Source of the DNA: a virus
Virus record (IMG/VR): IMGVR_UViG_3300034521_000390
Location: 1 to 40,223 of that record
Strand: one strand, 5' to 3'
DNA length: 40,223 bases
Under the pieces are notes generated by a model. That model did no database searches and was not told the origin of the DNA. It saw only the letters and a list, made by a program, of their open reading frames with translations. The position numbers and the translations under genes were made by a program. Shown here in pieces: positions 7,344 to 13,616 of this stretch (its first letter is position 1; each line of letters starts with the position of its first letter).

Positions 7344-8509
7344 TCACAGCAGCCTACTACAACGAAATCGACCAATTTGCAGCTCAATGGCTGCGCAACC
7401 TGATCGCCGGCGGTCATATTGCACCAGGCGAAGTTGATGAAAGGAGTATTGAAGATGTCACACCTGATGACCTCAGAGGATTTACCCAATGCCACTTTTT
7501 CGCCGGAATTGGCGTCTGGTCACATTCCCTGCGCCTCGCCGGATGGCCTGACGATAAACCAGTCTGGACCGGCTCCTGCCCGTGCCAGCCTTTCAGCGCG
7601 GCAGGCAAAGGAGATGGGTTTGCTGACGAGCGGCACCTTTGGCCCCACTTCTTCCATCTCATCAGCGAGCGCAGACCTCAGCATGTCTTTGGCGAACAGG
7701 TTGCAAGCGGCAACGCAAACACATGGTTCGACCTTGTACAAACTGACCTGGAAGGAATGGGATACGCCTTCGGGCTTACGCCGTTTCCGTCTGCGGGCAT
7801 CGGTGCGCCGCACATCAGAGAGCGGGCCTACTGGGTGGCCCACGCCAGTAGTGGGAGATATGACAGGCGGACCGAGGCCGCCGGACAAGAAACGCGGACC
7901 GGCGCCGGGATTGCAATCAGCGACTGCGTTGACGGGGTGGCCTACTCCAACCACCGAATTAGCGATGAGGGAGAAACGCTACGCACAGGGCGGGATGCCT
8001 TTCTCAATGGCAGCAGCGCTGACCGGATGGGTAACGCCAACGTCACGCGACTGGAAGGACTCTGCGGGAATGACGGCGCAGCGAGAAGGGAAAGAGAGAC
8101 TGGACCAACTGCCGCGCCAGGCGTTCATGATGGGCTGGCCCACGCCGACAACGAGCAACACTCGATCGCCATCAGTGGAAGCGGCCATGAATATGTATCG
8201 ACAGGACGGCAGCAAGACACAGCAGCGTTTGCAGGACTTCGCGGGGATTACCGGGCCCTTGAGGTTAACGGTTTTTGGCGAGATGCGGACTGGCTCTTTT
8301 GTAGAGATGGAAAATGGCGTCCAGTTGAACCCGGCACATTCCCGCTGGTTGATGGGGCTTCCGCGCGCCTGGGACGAGTCGAGCCCGGGGTGGCAAGAGT
8401 GGCAAGCAGCAACCGCGTTGGGCGCCTGAAAGGCTACGGTAATGCCATAAACGCACAAGCGGCTGCTGAATTCATTCGTGCATATATGGGAGTGAGCTAT
8501 GGCCGGTGA
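7340..8509 (+). CDS. C5-cytosine DNA methyltransferase
   Basis: A 389-aa enzyme of the Dcm/HhaI type. Motif I is FFAGIG (53-58), motif IV GSCPCQPFS (78-86) with the nucleophile Cys82, the ENV motif VI appears as EQV (119-121), motif VIII is HIRERAYWVA, and motif X is GYGNAI (365-370). The large variable region between contains the target recognition part. It would methylate cytosine in a specific DNA sequence, probably protecting phage DNA. The gene overlaps the previous stop (ATGA) and the next gene by 11 bp. Asn-to-Gln in motif VI is common in this phage group as I remember it, so activity is still likely. A second ORF is nested in another frame. Confidence 0.88.
   Translation: MITAAYYNEIDQFAAQWLRNLIAGGHIAPGEVDERSIEDVTPDDLRGFTQCHFFAGIGVWSHSLRLAGWPDDKPVWTGSCPCQPFSAAGKGDGFADERHLWPHFFHLISERRPQHVFGEQVASGNANTWFDLVQTDLEGMGYAFGLTPFPSAGIGAPHIRERAYWVAHASSGRYDRRTEAAGQETRTGAGIAISDCVDGVAYSNHRISDEGETLRTGRDAFLNGSSADRMGNANVTRLEGLCGNDGAARRERETGPTAAPGVHDGLAHADNEQHSIAISGSGHEYVSTGRQQDTAAFAGLRGDYRALEVNGFWRDADWLFCRDGKWRPVEPGTFPLVDGASARLGRVEPGVARVASSNRVGRLKGYGNAINAQAAAEFIRAYMGVSYGR
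7455..8429 (+). CDS. 324-aa ORF nested inside the cytosine methylase gene
   Basis: An uninterrupted 324-aa frame lies wholly inside the methylase gene, shifted in frame. It has its own AAAGGAG ribosome site at 7440-7446, 8 nt before the ATG at 7455. The product contains four GWPTP-type repeats (GWPTPVV, GWPTPTT, GWVTPTS, GWPTPTT) and ends with LNPAHSRWLMGLPRAWD. I recall proteins with exactly this repeat pattern and ending annotated beside or as phage DNA methylases, which suggests a conserved overlapping protein. Function unknown. It could still be a by-product of methylase codon use; comparison of substitution patterns in both frames would decide. Confidence 0.6.
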   Translation: MSHLMTSEDLPNATFSPELASGHIPCASPDGLTINQSGPAPARASLSARQAKEMGLLTSGTFGPTSSISSASADLSMSLANRLQAATQTHGSTLYKLTWKEWDTPSGLRRFRLRASVRRTSESGPTGWPTPVVGDMTGGPRPPDKKRGPAPGLQSATALTGWPTPTTELAMREKRYAQGGMPFSMAAALTGWVTPTSRDWKDSAGMTAQREGKERLDQLPRQAFMMGWPTPTTSNTRSPSVEAAMNMYRQDGSKTQQRLQDFAGITGPLRLTVFGEMRTGSFVEMENGVQLNPAHSRWLMGLPRAWDESSPGWQEWQAATALGA

Positions 8510-9176
8510 CTGGATCAAGATGCGTGCCGACCTGCACACGCACCCTAAAGTTGTCCGCATGGCGTCCGCATTGAAAGCGGACAGATTGCGGATAGTTGGC
8601 GGACTACATTCCGCATGGTGTCTTTTTGATGTCCACTCTGTTGACGGTTTTCTTGACGGATACAGTGCGGAGACTCTCGACGACCTGATCGGCTTCCCCG
8701 GATTCGCGCGTGCAATGATGGCTGTAGGATGGCTGGAAGAAGAAGGCGAAAGCCTAGTAATGCCGCGCTTTGAAGCCCATAACGGACAGTCTGCCAAGCG
8801 TCGAGCGCAGGATGCAGACAGGAAGAGAAATGTCCGCAAAGCGTCCGCATCAGAAGAGGACAAAAAGAGGACCAGAGAAGAGAAGAGAAGAGAAGATATT
8901 AAACCCCATATAAACCCCACTCATAACGCGCGCGCGAAAAATCCTGTGGATAACTTTTCTGAGGAACAATTTGCGATGTCGGATGAATGGAAGCCGGATC
9001 CCGATTTCACTGAACAGTCTCGAGACTGGGGAACTCCGGTGCATAGTGACGTGAAGAAAACAGAGCTGAAGGCGTTTATCGACTTCTGGAAGTACGAAGA
9101 TGTCCAGTTAAACCAGTACCAGTGGCAGCAGAAACTTGCCAGACATATCATCCACATCAGGGGTGACAGCTCGTAG
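8499..9176 (+). CDS. Replication protein with DnaT-like C-terminal domain
   Basis: A 225-aa protein. Residues 1-95 (MAGDWIKMRADLHTHPKV, then LIGFPGFARAMMAVGWLEEE, MPRFEAHNGQSAKRRAQ) form the winged-helix-like N-terminal part common in phage replication initiators. A charged linker follows. Residues about 160-220 (DEWKPDPDFTEQSRDWG ... KAFIDFWKYED ... YQWQQKLARHI) match the DnaT DNA-binding domain pattern. It probably loads the host replicative helicase at the phage origin, in place of the lambda O/P pair. It begins 11 bp before the end of the methylase gene. Confidence 0.72.
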   Translation: MAGDWIKMRADLHTHPKVVRMASALKADRLRIVGGLHSAWCLFDVHSVDGFLDGYSAETLDDLIGFPGFARAMMAVGWLEEEGESLVMPRFEAHNGQSAKRRAQDADRKRNVRKASASEEDKKRTREEKRREDIKPHINPTHNARAKNPVDNFSEEQFAMSDEWKPDPDFTEQSRDWGTPVHSDVKKTELKAFIDFWKYEDVQLNQYQWQQKLARHIIHIRGDSS

Positions 9177-9225
9177 AAGTGATTACTTGCAACGGCGCAG
9201 TGGCGCATTTTTTTACATCTGGAGA

Positions 9226-9304
9226 ATTACCAAAAGGGTAATAAAATATGCGCATTGCTATTGAAATTGACTCATTTGTGGTTTTAAATTACCTAAGGGG
9301 TAAA
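9226..9304. promoter_or_regulatory. Two operator palindromes before the DUF1064 gene
   Basis: Operator copies at 9226-9242 (ATTACC AAAAG GGTAAT, perfect half-sites) and 9288-9304 (ATTACC TAAGG GGTAAA). They lie in the 130-bp gap after the replication gene. The second ends three bases before the start codon at 9307 and contains the purine-rich ribosome site (TAAGGGG), so binding there could also affect the transcript start. Confidence 0.7.
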
Positions 9305-9306
9305 TC

Positions 9307-9651
9307 ATGAAAAGGAAGTTGCAGGCACTCGGAAGGCTCAAGACTGGCCAGATGAATAAAACCGAATCGGCTTACTGCCAGCACCTTGAGTTACGCAAGT
9401 ATGCCGGGGAAATAGCCTGGTATCGGTTCGAAGGCATCAAGCTACGTCTGGCTGATAACACGTTCTACACACCTGACTTCGCAGTGATGCTCACCACCGG
9501 TGAGATGGAACTGCACGAGGTGAAAGGTTTCTGGACCGACGACGCCAGGGTGAAAACCAAAGTTGCAGCAGACCAGTACCCGTTTCGCATCATCGGGGTA
9601 ACGGTTAAGCCAAAGAAAGCGGGTGGCGGGTGGAACGTCGAAGAGTTCTAA
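9307..9651 (+). CDS. DUF1064 PD-(D/E)XK nuclease (Holliday-junction type)
   Basis: A 114-aa protein matching the DUF1064 phage family: a conserved N-terminal KTESAY (Glu20), the strand NTFYTPDF (Asp57) and ELHEVKG (Glu71-x-Lys73), giving the complete PD-(D/E)XK core. Members are found in the replication blocks of many phages in place of RusA and are thought to cleave branched DNA. It stands after the DnaT-like gene with its own operators. Substrate is inferred from the family. Confidence 0.8.
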   Translation: MKRKLQALGRLKTGQMNKTESAYCQHLELRKYAGEIAWYRFEGIKLRLADNTFYTPDFAVMLTTGEMELHEVKGFWTDDARVKTKVAADQYPFRIIGVTVKPKKAGGGWNVEEF

Positions 9652-9712
9652 ATCGGCGATCCTTTTAGTTATCAACCTAATCAATAACTTATACGGGTAA
9701 GCGAGGGTAATA

Positions 9713-10114
9713 ATGGGAAGCAATATCATTGAGTTAGCGAAGTTAGGGCATGAGCGCGCGGCTGAACTGAAAGCATCATGCGGTGCTGTCGACGTGCGCA
9801 GCCTGGCGCAACTGATTAGCGATCTGGCTACTCAACTTGAAGTGCAACTGGTGCGAGGTAATGCACTGGCGGCGGAGAATGCGGGGCTGAACGTTTTCAT
9901 CGAGGAAGAATGCTTTGTCTACTCAAGCGACACTCCAGAGCCTATTGATGCGAATGACTGCAAGCCTGAAACCAAGGTAACGGACGCTTTCCTGGCTGAA
10001 GTGTGTGCGCAGGGTGTGGAGATGGTGCGCGAACACCCAGCAATTAAACTTTGCTCTTTAACTCACGTATGCGACGAGTTCGCCGCCCAACTTCGCAAAG
10101 GAGCCGCGCTATGA
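9713..10114 (+). CDS. Hypothetical early protein (133 aa)
   Basis: A 133-aa acidic protein beginning MGSNIIELAKLGHERAAELK. The N-terminal 60 residues look helical and coiled-coil forming; the rest has no motif I know. It opens a run of small coupled genes up to 13206; the stop overlaps the next ATG (ATGA at 10111). A purine-rich GCGAGGG precedes the start. Function unknown. Confidence 0.65.
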   Translation: MGSNIIELAKLGHERAAELKASCGAVDVRSLAQLISDLATQLEVQLVRGNALAAENAGLNVFIEEECFVYSSDTPEPIDANDCKPETKVTDAFLAEVCAQGVEMVREHPAIKLCSLTHVCDEFAAQLRKGAAL

Positions 10115-10602
10115 GCACTGGAATTGAACTCATGCAGCATGCGCTGGGCATCAATGAGCGGAACCGCACGCCATACCGTAATTATTTCCTCGTAGGCGAA
10201 GGGCATACGGATAACGAGAAGTGGGAAGAACTGGTATCTGATGGTTTAGCTACCTCCCGTCCCGCACCTGGTTTTGTAGGCGACGGAACGCTTTATCACG
10301 TCACAGAAAAAGGTGAAGCAACGGCAATTTCTGCACTGCCAGAGCCAAAGAAACGCACTCGATACGAAGAATATCTTGATGCTGATAGCTGCCAGACGTT
10401 CAGTGAATGGCTGTTGGGATATCGACTACCTGAAGTCGAATACAGCCGTGATGGAAAGTGCCGAATGTTTCGCTGCTCATACGACGCGGCCTATGGCTAC
10501 CCACGACGTGATGTTGAAGGCGAGTGGTGCAACACCAAAAAAGCAGCGAAGGCAAGTTACAAAGAAGCTTTGCACAAATCGAAACGGGAGTCCGCCCAAT
10601 GA
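10111..10602 (+). CDS. Hypothetical early protein (163 aa)
   Basis: A 163-aa protein starting MSTGIELMQHALGINERN; the ATG at 10111 overlaps the previous stop and is preceded by AAAGGAG, so the 20 extra upstream codons in frame are not used. The first half (YRNYFLVGEGHTDNEKWEELVSDGLA ... LYHVTEKGEA) is typical of small phage proteins with a winged-helix-like look; the second half is basic and aromatic. I recall similar phage hypotheticals but no function. Its stop overlaps the next ATG. Confidence 0.65.
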   Translation: MSTGIELMQHALGINERNRTPYRNYFLVGEGHTDNEKWEELVSDGLATSRPAPGFVGDGTLYHVTEKGEATAISALPEPKKRTRYEEYLDADSCQTFSEWLLGYRLPEVEYSRDGKCRMFRCSYDAAYGYPRRDVEGEWCNTKKAAKASYKEALHKSKRESAQ

Positions 10603-11144
10603 CAGCACTCAACAAACAGGCATACCGCGCTGATGGCGGTGATATTGGAGCAGGTCGTCTCAAAGAGATAGCCGACAACGCATATGGCGATGAAGAAAAG
10701 CGCTGGATGGCGCAACGTGTGCTGTCGCTGCTGGATGAGTTGGAGAAAGAAAAAGGCTACGCCAGCGCATTCGAGGCTGAAAAGTGGCATTACCACGGAT
10801 TAGCTGAATCGGAAGGCGAGCGTGCAGACAGAGCAGAGAAAGCACTGGAGGCTGCAGAGAAGCGTATTGAAGATGAAATTTGCCGAGCTAATCGTGAGCA
10901 TCATCGCGGATTCATGATGGCCTGCAACCACCTGAAAGAGCATGCAAACATCCATTATGCCGACGCCGCCGAGATGGAAATTGCAGCATTACGACAGCGC
11001 ATAGCAGAACTGGAGGCGCGGACGGTGATGCTGCCGACGCCGTATCCTAAAGGTTACGGCCTTGCCGCTGATAAATATAACTTTGCACTGGAAGAATGCG
11101 CCGACGCAATCCGCGCCGCTGGCATTGGCGTGAAGGGGGAGTGA
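10599..11144 (+). CDS. Hypothetical coiled-coil early protein (181 aa)
   Basis: A 181-aa protein from the ATG at 10599 (ATGA overlap with the preceding stop). Residues 60-145 are a charged helix with heptad spacing (GERADRAEKALEAAEKRIEDE, later AALRQRIAELEAR). The C-terminal part (LPTPYPKGYGLAADKYNFALEECADAIRAAGIGVKGE) resembles the ending of phage ead/Ea22-like accessory proteins, where the same tail is shuffled between genes. Function unknown. Confidence 0.65.
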   Translation: MTALNKQAYRADGGDIGAGRLKEIADNAYGDEEKRWMAQRVLSLLDELEKEKGYASAFEAEKWHYHGLAESEGERADRAEKALEAAEKRIEDEICRANREHHRGFMMACNHLKEHANIHYADAAEMEIAALRQRIAELEARTVMLPTPYPKGYGLAADKYNFALEECADAIRAAGIGVKGE

Positions 11145-11145
11145 G

Positions 11146-11430
11146 ATGTCTCGACGAATTCGACTTTCTGATGCACAGGTGTACACCTTACGTCGCATGC
11201 ATAACGGCACAAGATATTTTATGCGTGGCGATATGGAAAAGGGAGAGCAAGACAAAGGCTCACATCGCGTTAACTGCCCATCTCTTCCAGTGCTATTTCG
11301 CGAAGGTCTTGTGGATTGGTGTAACCGTGAATGCCATAAATTTGATGGCCTGTATTACAGCGTGACATTAACGCCGGATGGCGTATCCGGTGCAGTAGGA
11401 GCGCAAACACGAAAGGAGCGCGGATTATGA
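11146..11430 (+). CDS. Hypothetical early protein (94 aa)
   Basis: A 94-aa protein with two Cys and several His in the middle (VNCPSLPVLFREGLVDWCNRECHKF). GGAG lies 5 nt upstream of the ATG and the gene begins one base after the preceding stop. Its stop overlaps the next ATG (ATGA). The first 20 residues (IRLSDAQVYTLRRMHNG) look like a helix-turn-helix start, but there is no clear family. Confidence 0.6.
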   Translation: MSRRIRLSDAQVYTLRRMHNGTRYFMRGDMEKGEQDKGSHRVNCPSLPVLFREGLVDWCNRECHKFDGLYYSVTLTPDGVSGAVGAQTRKERGL

Positions 11431-12194
11431 CAACTAACCACCCGGCGAACGGTCCTGTATCACTCGATCGCCTGCACCAGATACGCGAACACCTGCAGCA
11501 TGATACCCAGTACTCAAACGGCGGGAACAGAGCTTATATTCTCGCTGATGTGCTGAAGGTGATTGATGGGGCTATTGCGGAGTTTGAAGAGCAAGATAAT
11601 CCTCGACCTGTAATGGCAGTTAAGGGGGAACTTGGATTTATTGACAATCTGGAAAAAATCATCGAAGAGCGAGATGAGGACATTGATATTGGACAACTTG
11701 GTAGGAGCAATTACGACGCACTAATGCTTGCCGCTCTTGATGCGTTCAGAACATCAATACCAGAGCCGGTAGTACCTGAGCCAAAATCTTATATGGATTT
11801 TTTGGAGCAGTACCCTGATATGACCGTTCAAGATTCAATTGAACGATCGGCTGGCTGGACCTCCTGCCGCGCCGCCATGCTTCAGGCTGGAAACTCTCCA
11901 TCAAAATGCAGTCTACGTGATGGCATTGAAGCTATCCGCAACTCAGGAATTCCTGTAGATGTCGATAAAATTCAATCGGAGTGCGAGGCTGGCAACTCTC
12001 CGGTGATTCCGGATTGTTGGTGCCGAACCTGCCGACCGGTGACGATGAATGACATGCGGTTTGTCGTCTGCCCTGAATGCGGAAACAAACGCTGCCCTCA
12101 CGCAAATGACCATAATAACGCTTGCACCGGCAGTAACGAGCCCGGTCAGGCTGGTAGTGCATATCCAGCAGCACCGCAGCAGGAGGATGAATGA
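11427..12194 (+). CDS. Ea22-like mosaic accessory protein with zinc-knuckle tail (255 aa)
   Basis: A 255-aa protein that looks mosaic: an N-terminal phage accessory domain (LDRLHQIREHLQHD), a middle segment (YMDFLEQYPDMTVQDSIERSAGWTSCRAAMLQAGNSP) of a kind common in enterobacterial prophage ead-like genes, and a Cys-rich tail (CWCRTCRPVTMNDMRFVVCPECGNKRCPHANDHNNACTGS) that can form zinc knuckles. Its last codons contain the GCACCGCAGCAGGAGG segment repeated at the end of the next gene. The parts are interchangeable in related prophages, as I remember. Function unknown. Confidence 0.6.
   Translation: MTTNHPANGPVSLDRLHQIREHLQHDTQYSNGGNRAYILADVLKVIDGAIAEFEEQDNPRPVMAVKGELGFIDNLEKIIEERDEDIDIGQLGRSNYDALMLAALDAFRTSIPEPVVPEPKSYMDFLEQYPDMTVQDSIERSAGWTSCRAAMLQAGNSPSKCSLRDGIEAIRNSGIPVDVDKIQSECEAGNSPVIPDCWCRTCRPVTMNDMRFVVCPECGNKRCPHANDHNNACTGSNEPGQAGSAYPAAPQQEDE
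12171..12186 (+). repeat. 16-bp repeat carrying codons and ribosome site, copy 1
   Basis: The 16-bp sequence GCACCGCAGCAGGAGG at the end of the 255-aa gene is repeated exactly at 12371-12386, at the end of the next gene. It encodes Ala-Pro-Gln-Gln-Glu and supplies the ribosome site of the following gene. Confidence 0.8.
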
Positions 12195-12394
12195 AAATCA
12201 ACCCAAGAAATTATCCTACAGGAACGAGAGTTACTGTGCGTCTTAACACTGGCAAAGAGGTTGACGGTGTACTGAAAGACCATAGCGATTGGTTGATTGG
12301 TTGCCCGATAGTTGAAACCGAGTGCGGGGAATCAATCGGCATAGGTTATCAGGGTGAAATTGTGGCTGTTGCACCGCAGCAGGAGGTGAAGTGA
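12191..12394 (+). CDS. Hypothetical early protein (67 aa)
   Basis: A 67-aa protein (MKINPRNYPTGTRVTVRLNTGKEVDGVLKDHSDWLIGCP) that reads as a small beta-barrel, SH3/Sm-like by strand pattern. The ATG at 12191 overlaps the previous stop (ATGA) and the AGGAGG of the 16-bp repeat is its ribosome site. Ends APQQEVK. No family recognised. Confidence 0.6.
   Translation: MKINPRNYPTGTRVTVRLNTGKEVDGVLKDHSDWLIGCPIVETECGESIGIGYQGEIVAVAPQQEVK
12371..12386 (+). repeat. 16-bp repeat carrying codons and ribosome site, copy 2
   Basis: Exact second copy of GCACCGCAGCAGGAGG, at the end of the 67-aa gene; again the AGGAGG is positioned for the next start (12394). An 11-bp part, GCACCGCAGCA, also occurs at the end of the portal gene near 18925. 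Confidence 0.8.
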
Positions 12395-12621
12395 TGAAGG
12401 CTTATTTCATGTGCGGGTCATGCAATAGACAGGCTCAAATTGAATTTGAAGGAACAATTAGGTGTCCTCACTGTAACTCAACAAAAACGAAGCATCTTCT
12501 TGTCGGTTCTTCTCCTCCAGAGTGGTTTAACAAACCACAGAAAGATGTGAAGTCAGCTCTTGAACATGGAATGCAGCGCTATGCCAGAGCTATGCAAAAA
12601 CTTTCAGAAGGGGATAAGTGA
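12394..12621 (+). CDS. Zinc-ribbon early protein (75 aa)
   Basis: A 75-aa protein with a clean zinc ribbon: CGSC at residues 7-10 and CPHC at 24-27 (MKAYFMCGSCNRQAQIEFEG, then IRCPHCNS). The remainder is a basic helix. I start at the ATG at 12394, which overlaps the preceding stop as TGATG and is 7-8 nt after AGGAGG. Zinc ribbons of this kind are found in many small phage proteins of unknown function. Confidence 0.65.
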   Translation: MKAYFMCGSCNRQAQIEFEGTIRCPHCNSTKTKHLLVGSSPPEWFNKPQKDVKSALEHGMQRYARAMQKLSEGDK

Positions 12622-12875
12622 TGGGAAAGTTAACCTTCGTCATTGAGTTTGAAGACGGCAACGAGCCTCCTGTGCATGCTCACATGGAGGCGTTCGGCGG
12701 CAAGGTTGTTGCAGTGGCCTTCCGTGATGCACTAAACGAGCAGGAAGAGCGTGATCAGGTGGTAAGCACCTATGAGCCCCTAAACACTATCCGTTGCTTT
12801 ATCTGTAACGGTCGCCACCCAATCGGCGTTGCCTGCCCGTTTAATACGATTACTTCGGCGGTAAGCAATGGCTAA
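12621..12875 (+). CDS. Hypothetical early protein with Cys pair (84 aa)
   Basis: An 84-aa protein: an N-terminal beta-rich half (GKLTFVIEFEDGNEPPVHAHMEAFGGKVVAVAF) and a C-terminal CFICNGRHPIGVACPF segment that could bind metal. The ATG at 12621 overlaps the previous stop as TGATG. Its stop overlaps the next gene. An operator variant lies inside its last codons (12849-12865). Function unknown. Confidence 0.6.
   Translation: MGKLTFVIEFEDGNEPPVHAHMEAFGGKVVAVAFRDALNEQEERDQVVSTYEPLNTIRCFICNGRHPIGVACPFNTITSAVSNG
12849..12865. promoter_or_regulatory. Operator variant before 12868 gene
   Basis: ATTACT-TCGGC-GGTAAG is a two-mismatch version of the 17-bp operator, within the last codons of the 84-aa gene and ending 2 bp before the ATG at 12868. 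The same variant core (ATTACTTCGGYGGTAA) recurs directly before the terminase start. Confidence 0.5.
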
Positions 12876-13206
12876 ATCCGCAGCAGAGCGCAAAAAAGCG
12901 CAACGTGCCCGCCAGACAGAGGCCGGTAACAGAAAACTTGAATTGCAACTCGACGAGCAGGAACTCGATATGCTGGCGCGGAACTGCGCCGCCCGTCGCC
13001 CTGGTCGTGCGCCGTATGAAATGAACGAGTATATCGCGTTGCTTATCCGCCAGGATGATGCCAGGGTTCGTGGGCGCATCAAGTCAATCAGCACCAACCG
13101 CTGCGGCAAGTGCGGCGATGCGTTGCCGGTTGAGTCGTGCCCGTGTGATGGTGATTCAGCATGTTGGGTGACGCGTGGCTGGCATGAGACTAAGTTGTCA
13201 GTGTGA
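12868..13206 (+). CDS. Basic protein with C-terminal zinc finger (112 aa)
   Basis: A 112-aa protein. The N-terminal 30 residues are very basic (SAAERKKAQRARQTEAGNRK), followed by a strand-helix-helix region (KLELQLDEQELDMLARNCAA ... MNEYIALLIRQ) resembling a ribbon-helix-helix fold, and a C-terminal CGKCGDALPVESCPCDGDSACW zinc site. DNA binding is likely. It is the last gene of the coupled run, and its stop codon lies in the palindrome GTGACATGTCAC. Late-gene regulation is a possible role given its place just before the terminase, but this is speculation. Confidence 0.6.
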   Translation: MAKSAAERKKAQRARQTEAGNRKLELQLDEQELDMLARNCAARRPGRAPYEMNEYIALLIRQDDARVRGRIKSISTNRCGKCGDALPVESCPCDGDSACWVTRGWHETKLSV

Positions 13207-13214
13207 CATGTCAC
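13203..13214. repeat. GTGACATGTCAC palindrome, copy 1
   Basis: Perfect 12-bp palindrome at the end of the 112-aa gene, whose TGA stop is within it. Identical copies are at 15710-15721 and 32286-32297. Confidence 0.85.
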
Positions 13215-13221
13215 GGAGATG

Positions 13222-13262
13222 TTGACGGAATTTCATTGTAATTGTACTGTGTATATATACAG
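13222..13262 (+). promoter_or_regulatory. SOS promoter with LexA box
   Basis: TTGACG (13222-13227), a 17-bp spacer, then TACTGT. The sequence CTGTGTATATATACAG at 13247-13262 is a perfect LexA box (CTGT-N8-ACAG) with flanking TA/TA that match the extended consensus. It overlaps the -10 region, as in typical SOS promoters. The only gene downstream before a terminator is the 85-aa gene at 13282. Confidence 0.8.
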
Positions 13263-13281
13263 TAATTTTCGGTGAAATAAC

Positions 13282-13539
13282 ATGGGGTCAAAAAATCCAA
13301 ATTGCACGATCATCTATCGGGGTGAGTTTATCGAAAGCGTACCAGATGGTAGCTGGCTGATAATACAACGAGCAAAAGAGTATGGCGGAGGATTCTGGTT
13401 GGGTAAGGCTTATGTTGATTGTTTCTGGCTTGAGTTTGAAAAACCAATGTCTCTCCGCGATTGTATGCACTACAGCGTTGTGCATGATGGAATGGTTAAT
13501 AACGGTCAGGCATTTGACGATGAATTTAAACTTATTTAG
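13282..13539 (+). CDS. SOS-controlled orphan protein (85 aa)
   Basis: An 85-aa protein I do not recognise (MGSKNPNCTIIYRGEFIES start). It is rich in aromatic residues (GGGFWLGKAYVDCFWLEFEK) and looks like a small alpha/beta fold, without signal or membrane segment. It stands alone, between a perfect LexA box and a terminator, so it is its own SOS-induced unit and not part of the early operon. By comparison with Gifsy-type prophages, a LexA-controlled small antirepressor is a reasonable hypothesis, but an SOS inhibitor of the host is possible too. Confidence 0.65.
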   Translation: MGSKNPNCTIIYRGEFIESVPDGSWLIIQRAKEYGGGFWLGKAYVDCFWLEFEKPMSLRDCMHYSVVHDGMVNNGQAFDDEFKLI

Positions 13540-13542
13540 CAA

Positions 13543-13570
13543 AGGCCGCCGACTATGGCGGCTTTGTTTT
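13543..13570 (+). terminator. Terminator after the 85-aa gene
   Basis: GCCGCC-GACTAT-GGCGGC hairpin (with flanking A/T pairs) followed by TTTGTTTT. It isolates the SOS gene from the terminase genes. Confidence 0.75.
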
Positions 13571-13580
13571 GCGTGTTACC

Positions 13581-13615
13581 ATTACCAAAACGGTAATTAT
13601 TACTTCGGTGGTAAC
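13581..13615. promoter_or_regulatory. Two operators directly before terminase small subunit
   Basis: ATTACC-AAAAC-GGTAAT at 13581-13597 (perfect half-sites) and the variant ATTACT-TCGGT-GGTAAC at 13599-13615, centres 18 bp apart. The second ends one base before the terS ATG at 13617 and includes its likely ribosome site (GGTGG). A repressor on these sites would silence the packaging genes directly. Confidence 0.7.
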
Positions 13616-13616
13616 A

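Noticed and set aside
7979-8920. 313-codon minus-strand frame across the methylase end and replication gene
   Set aside because: Antisense to two or three supported rightward genes, with Ser/Arg-rich shadow composition and no start signal.
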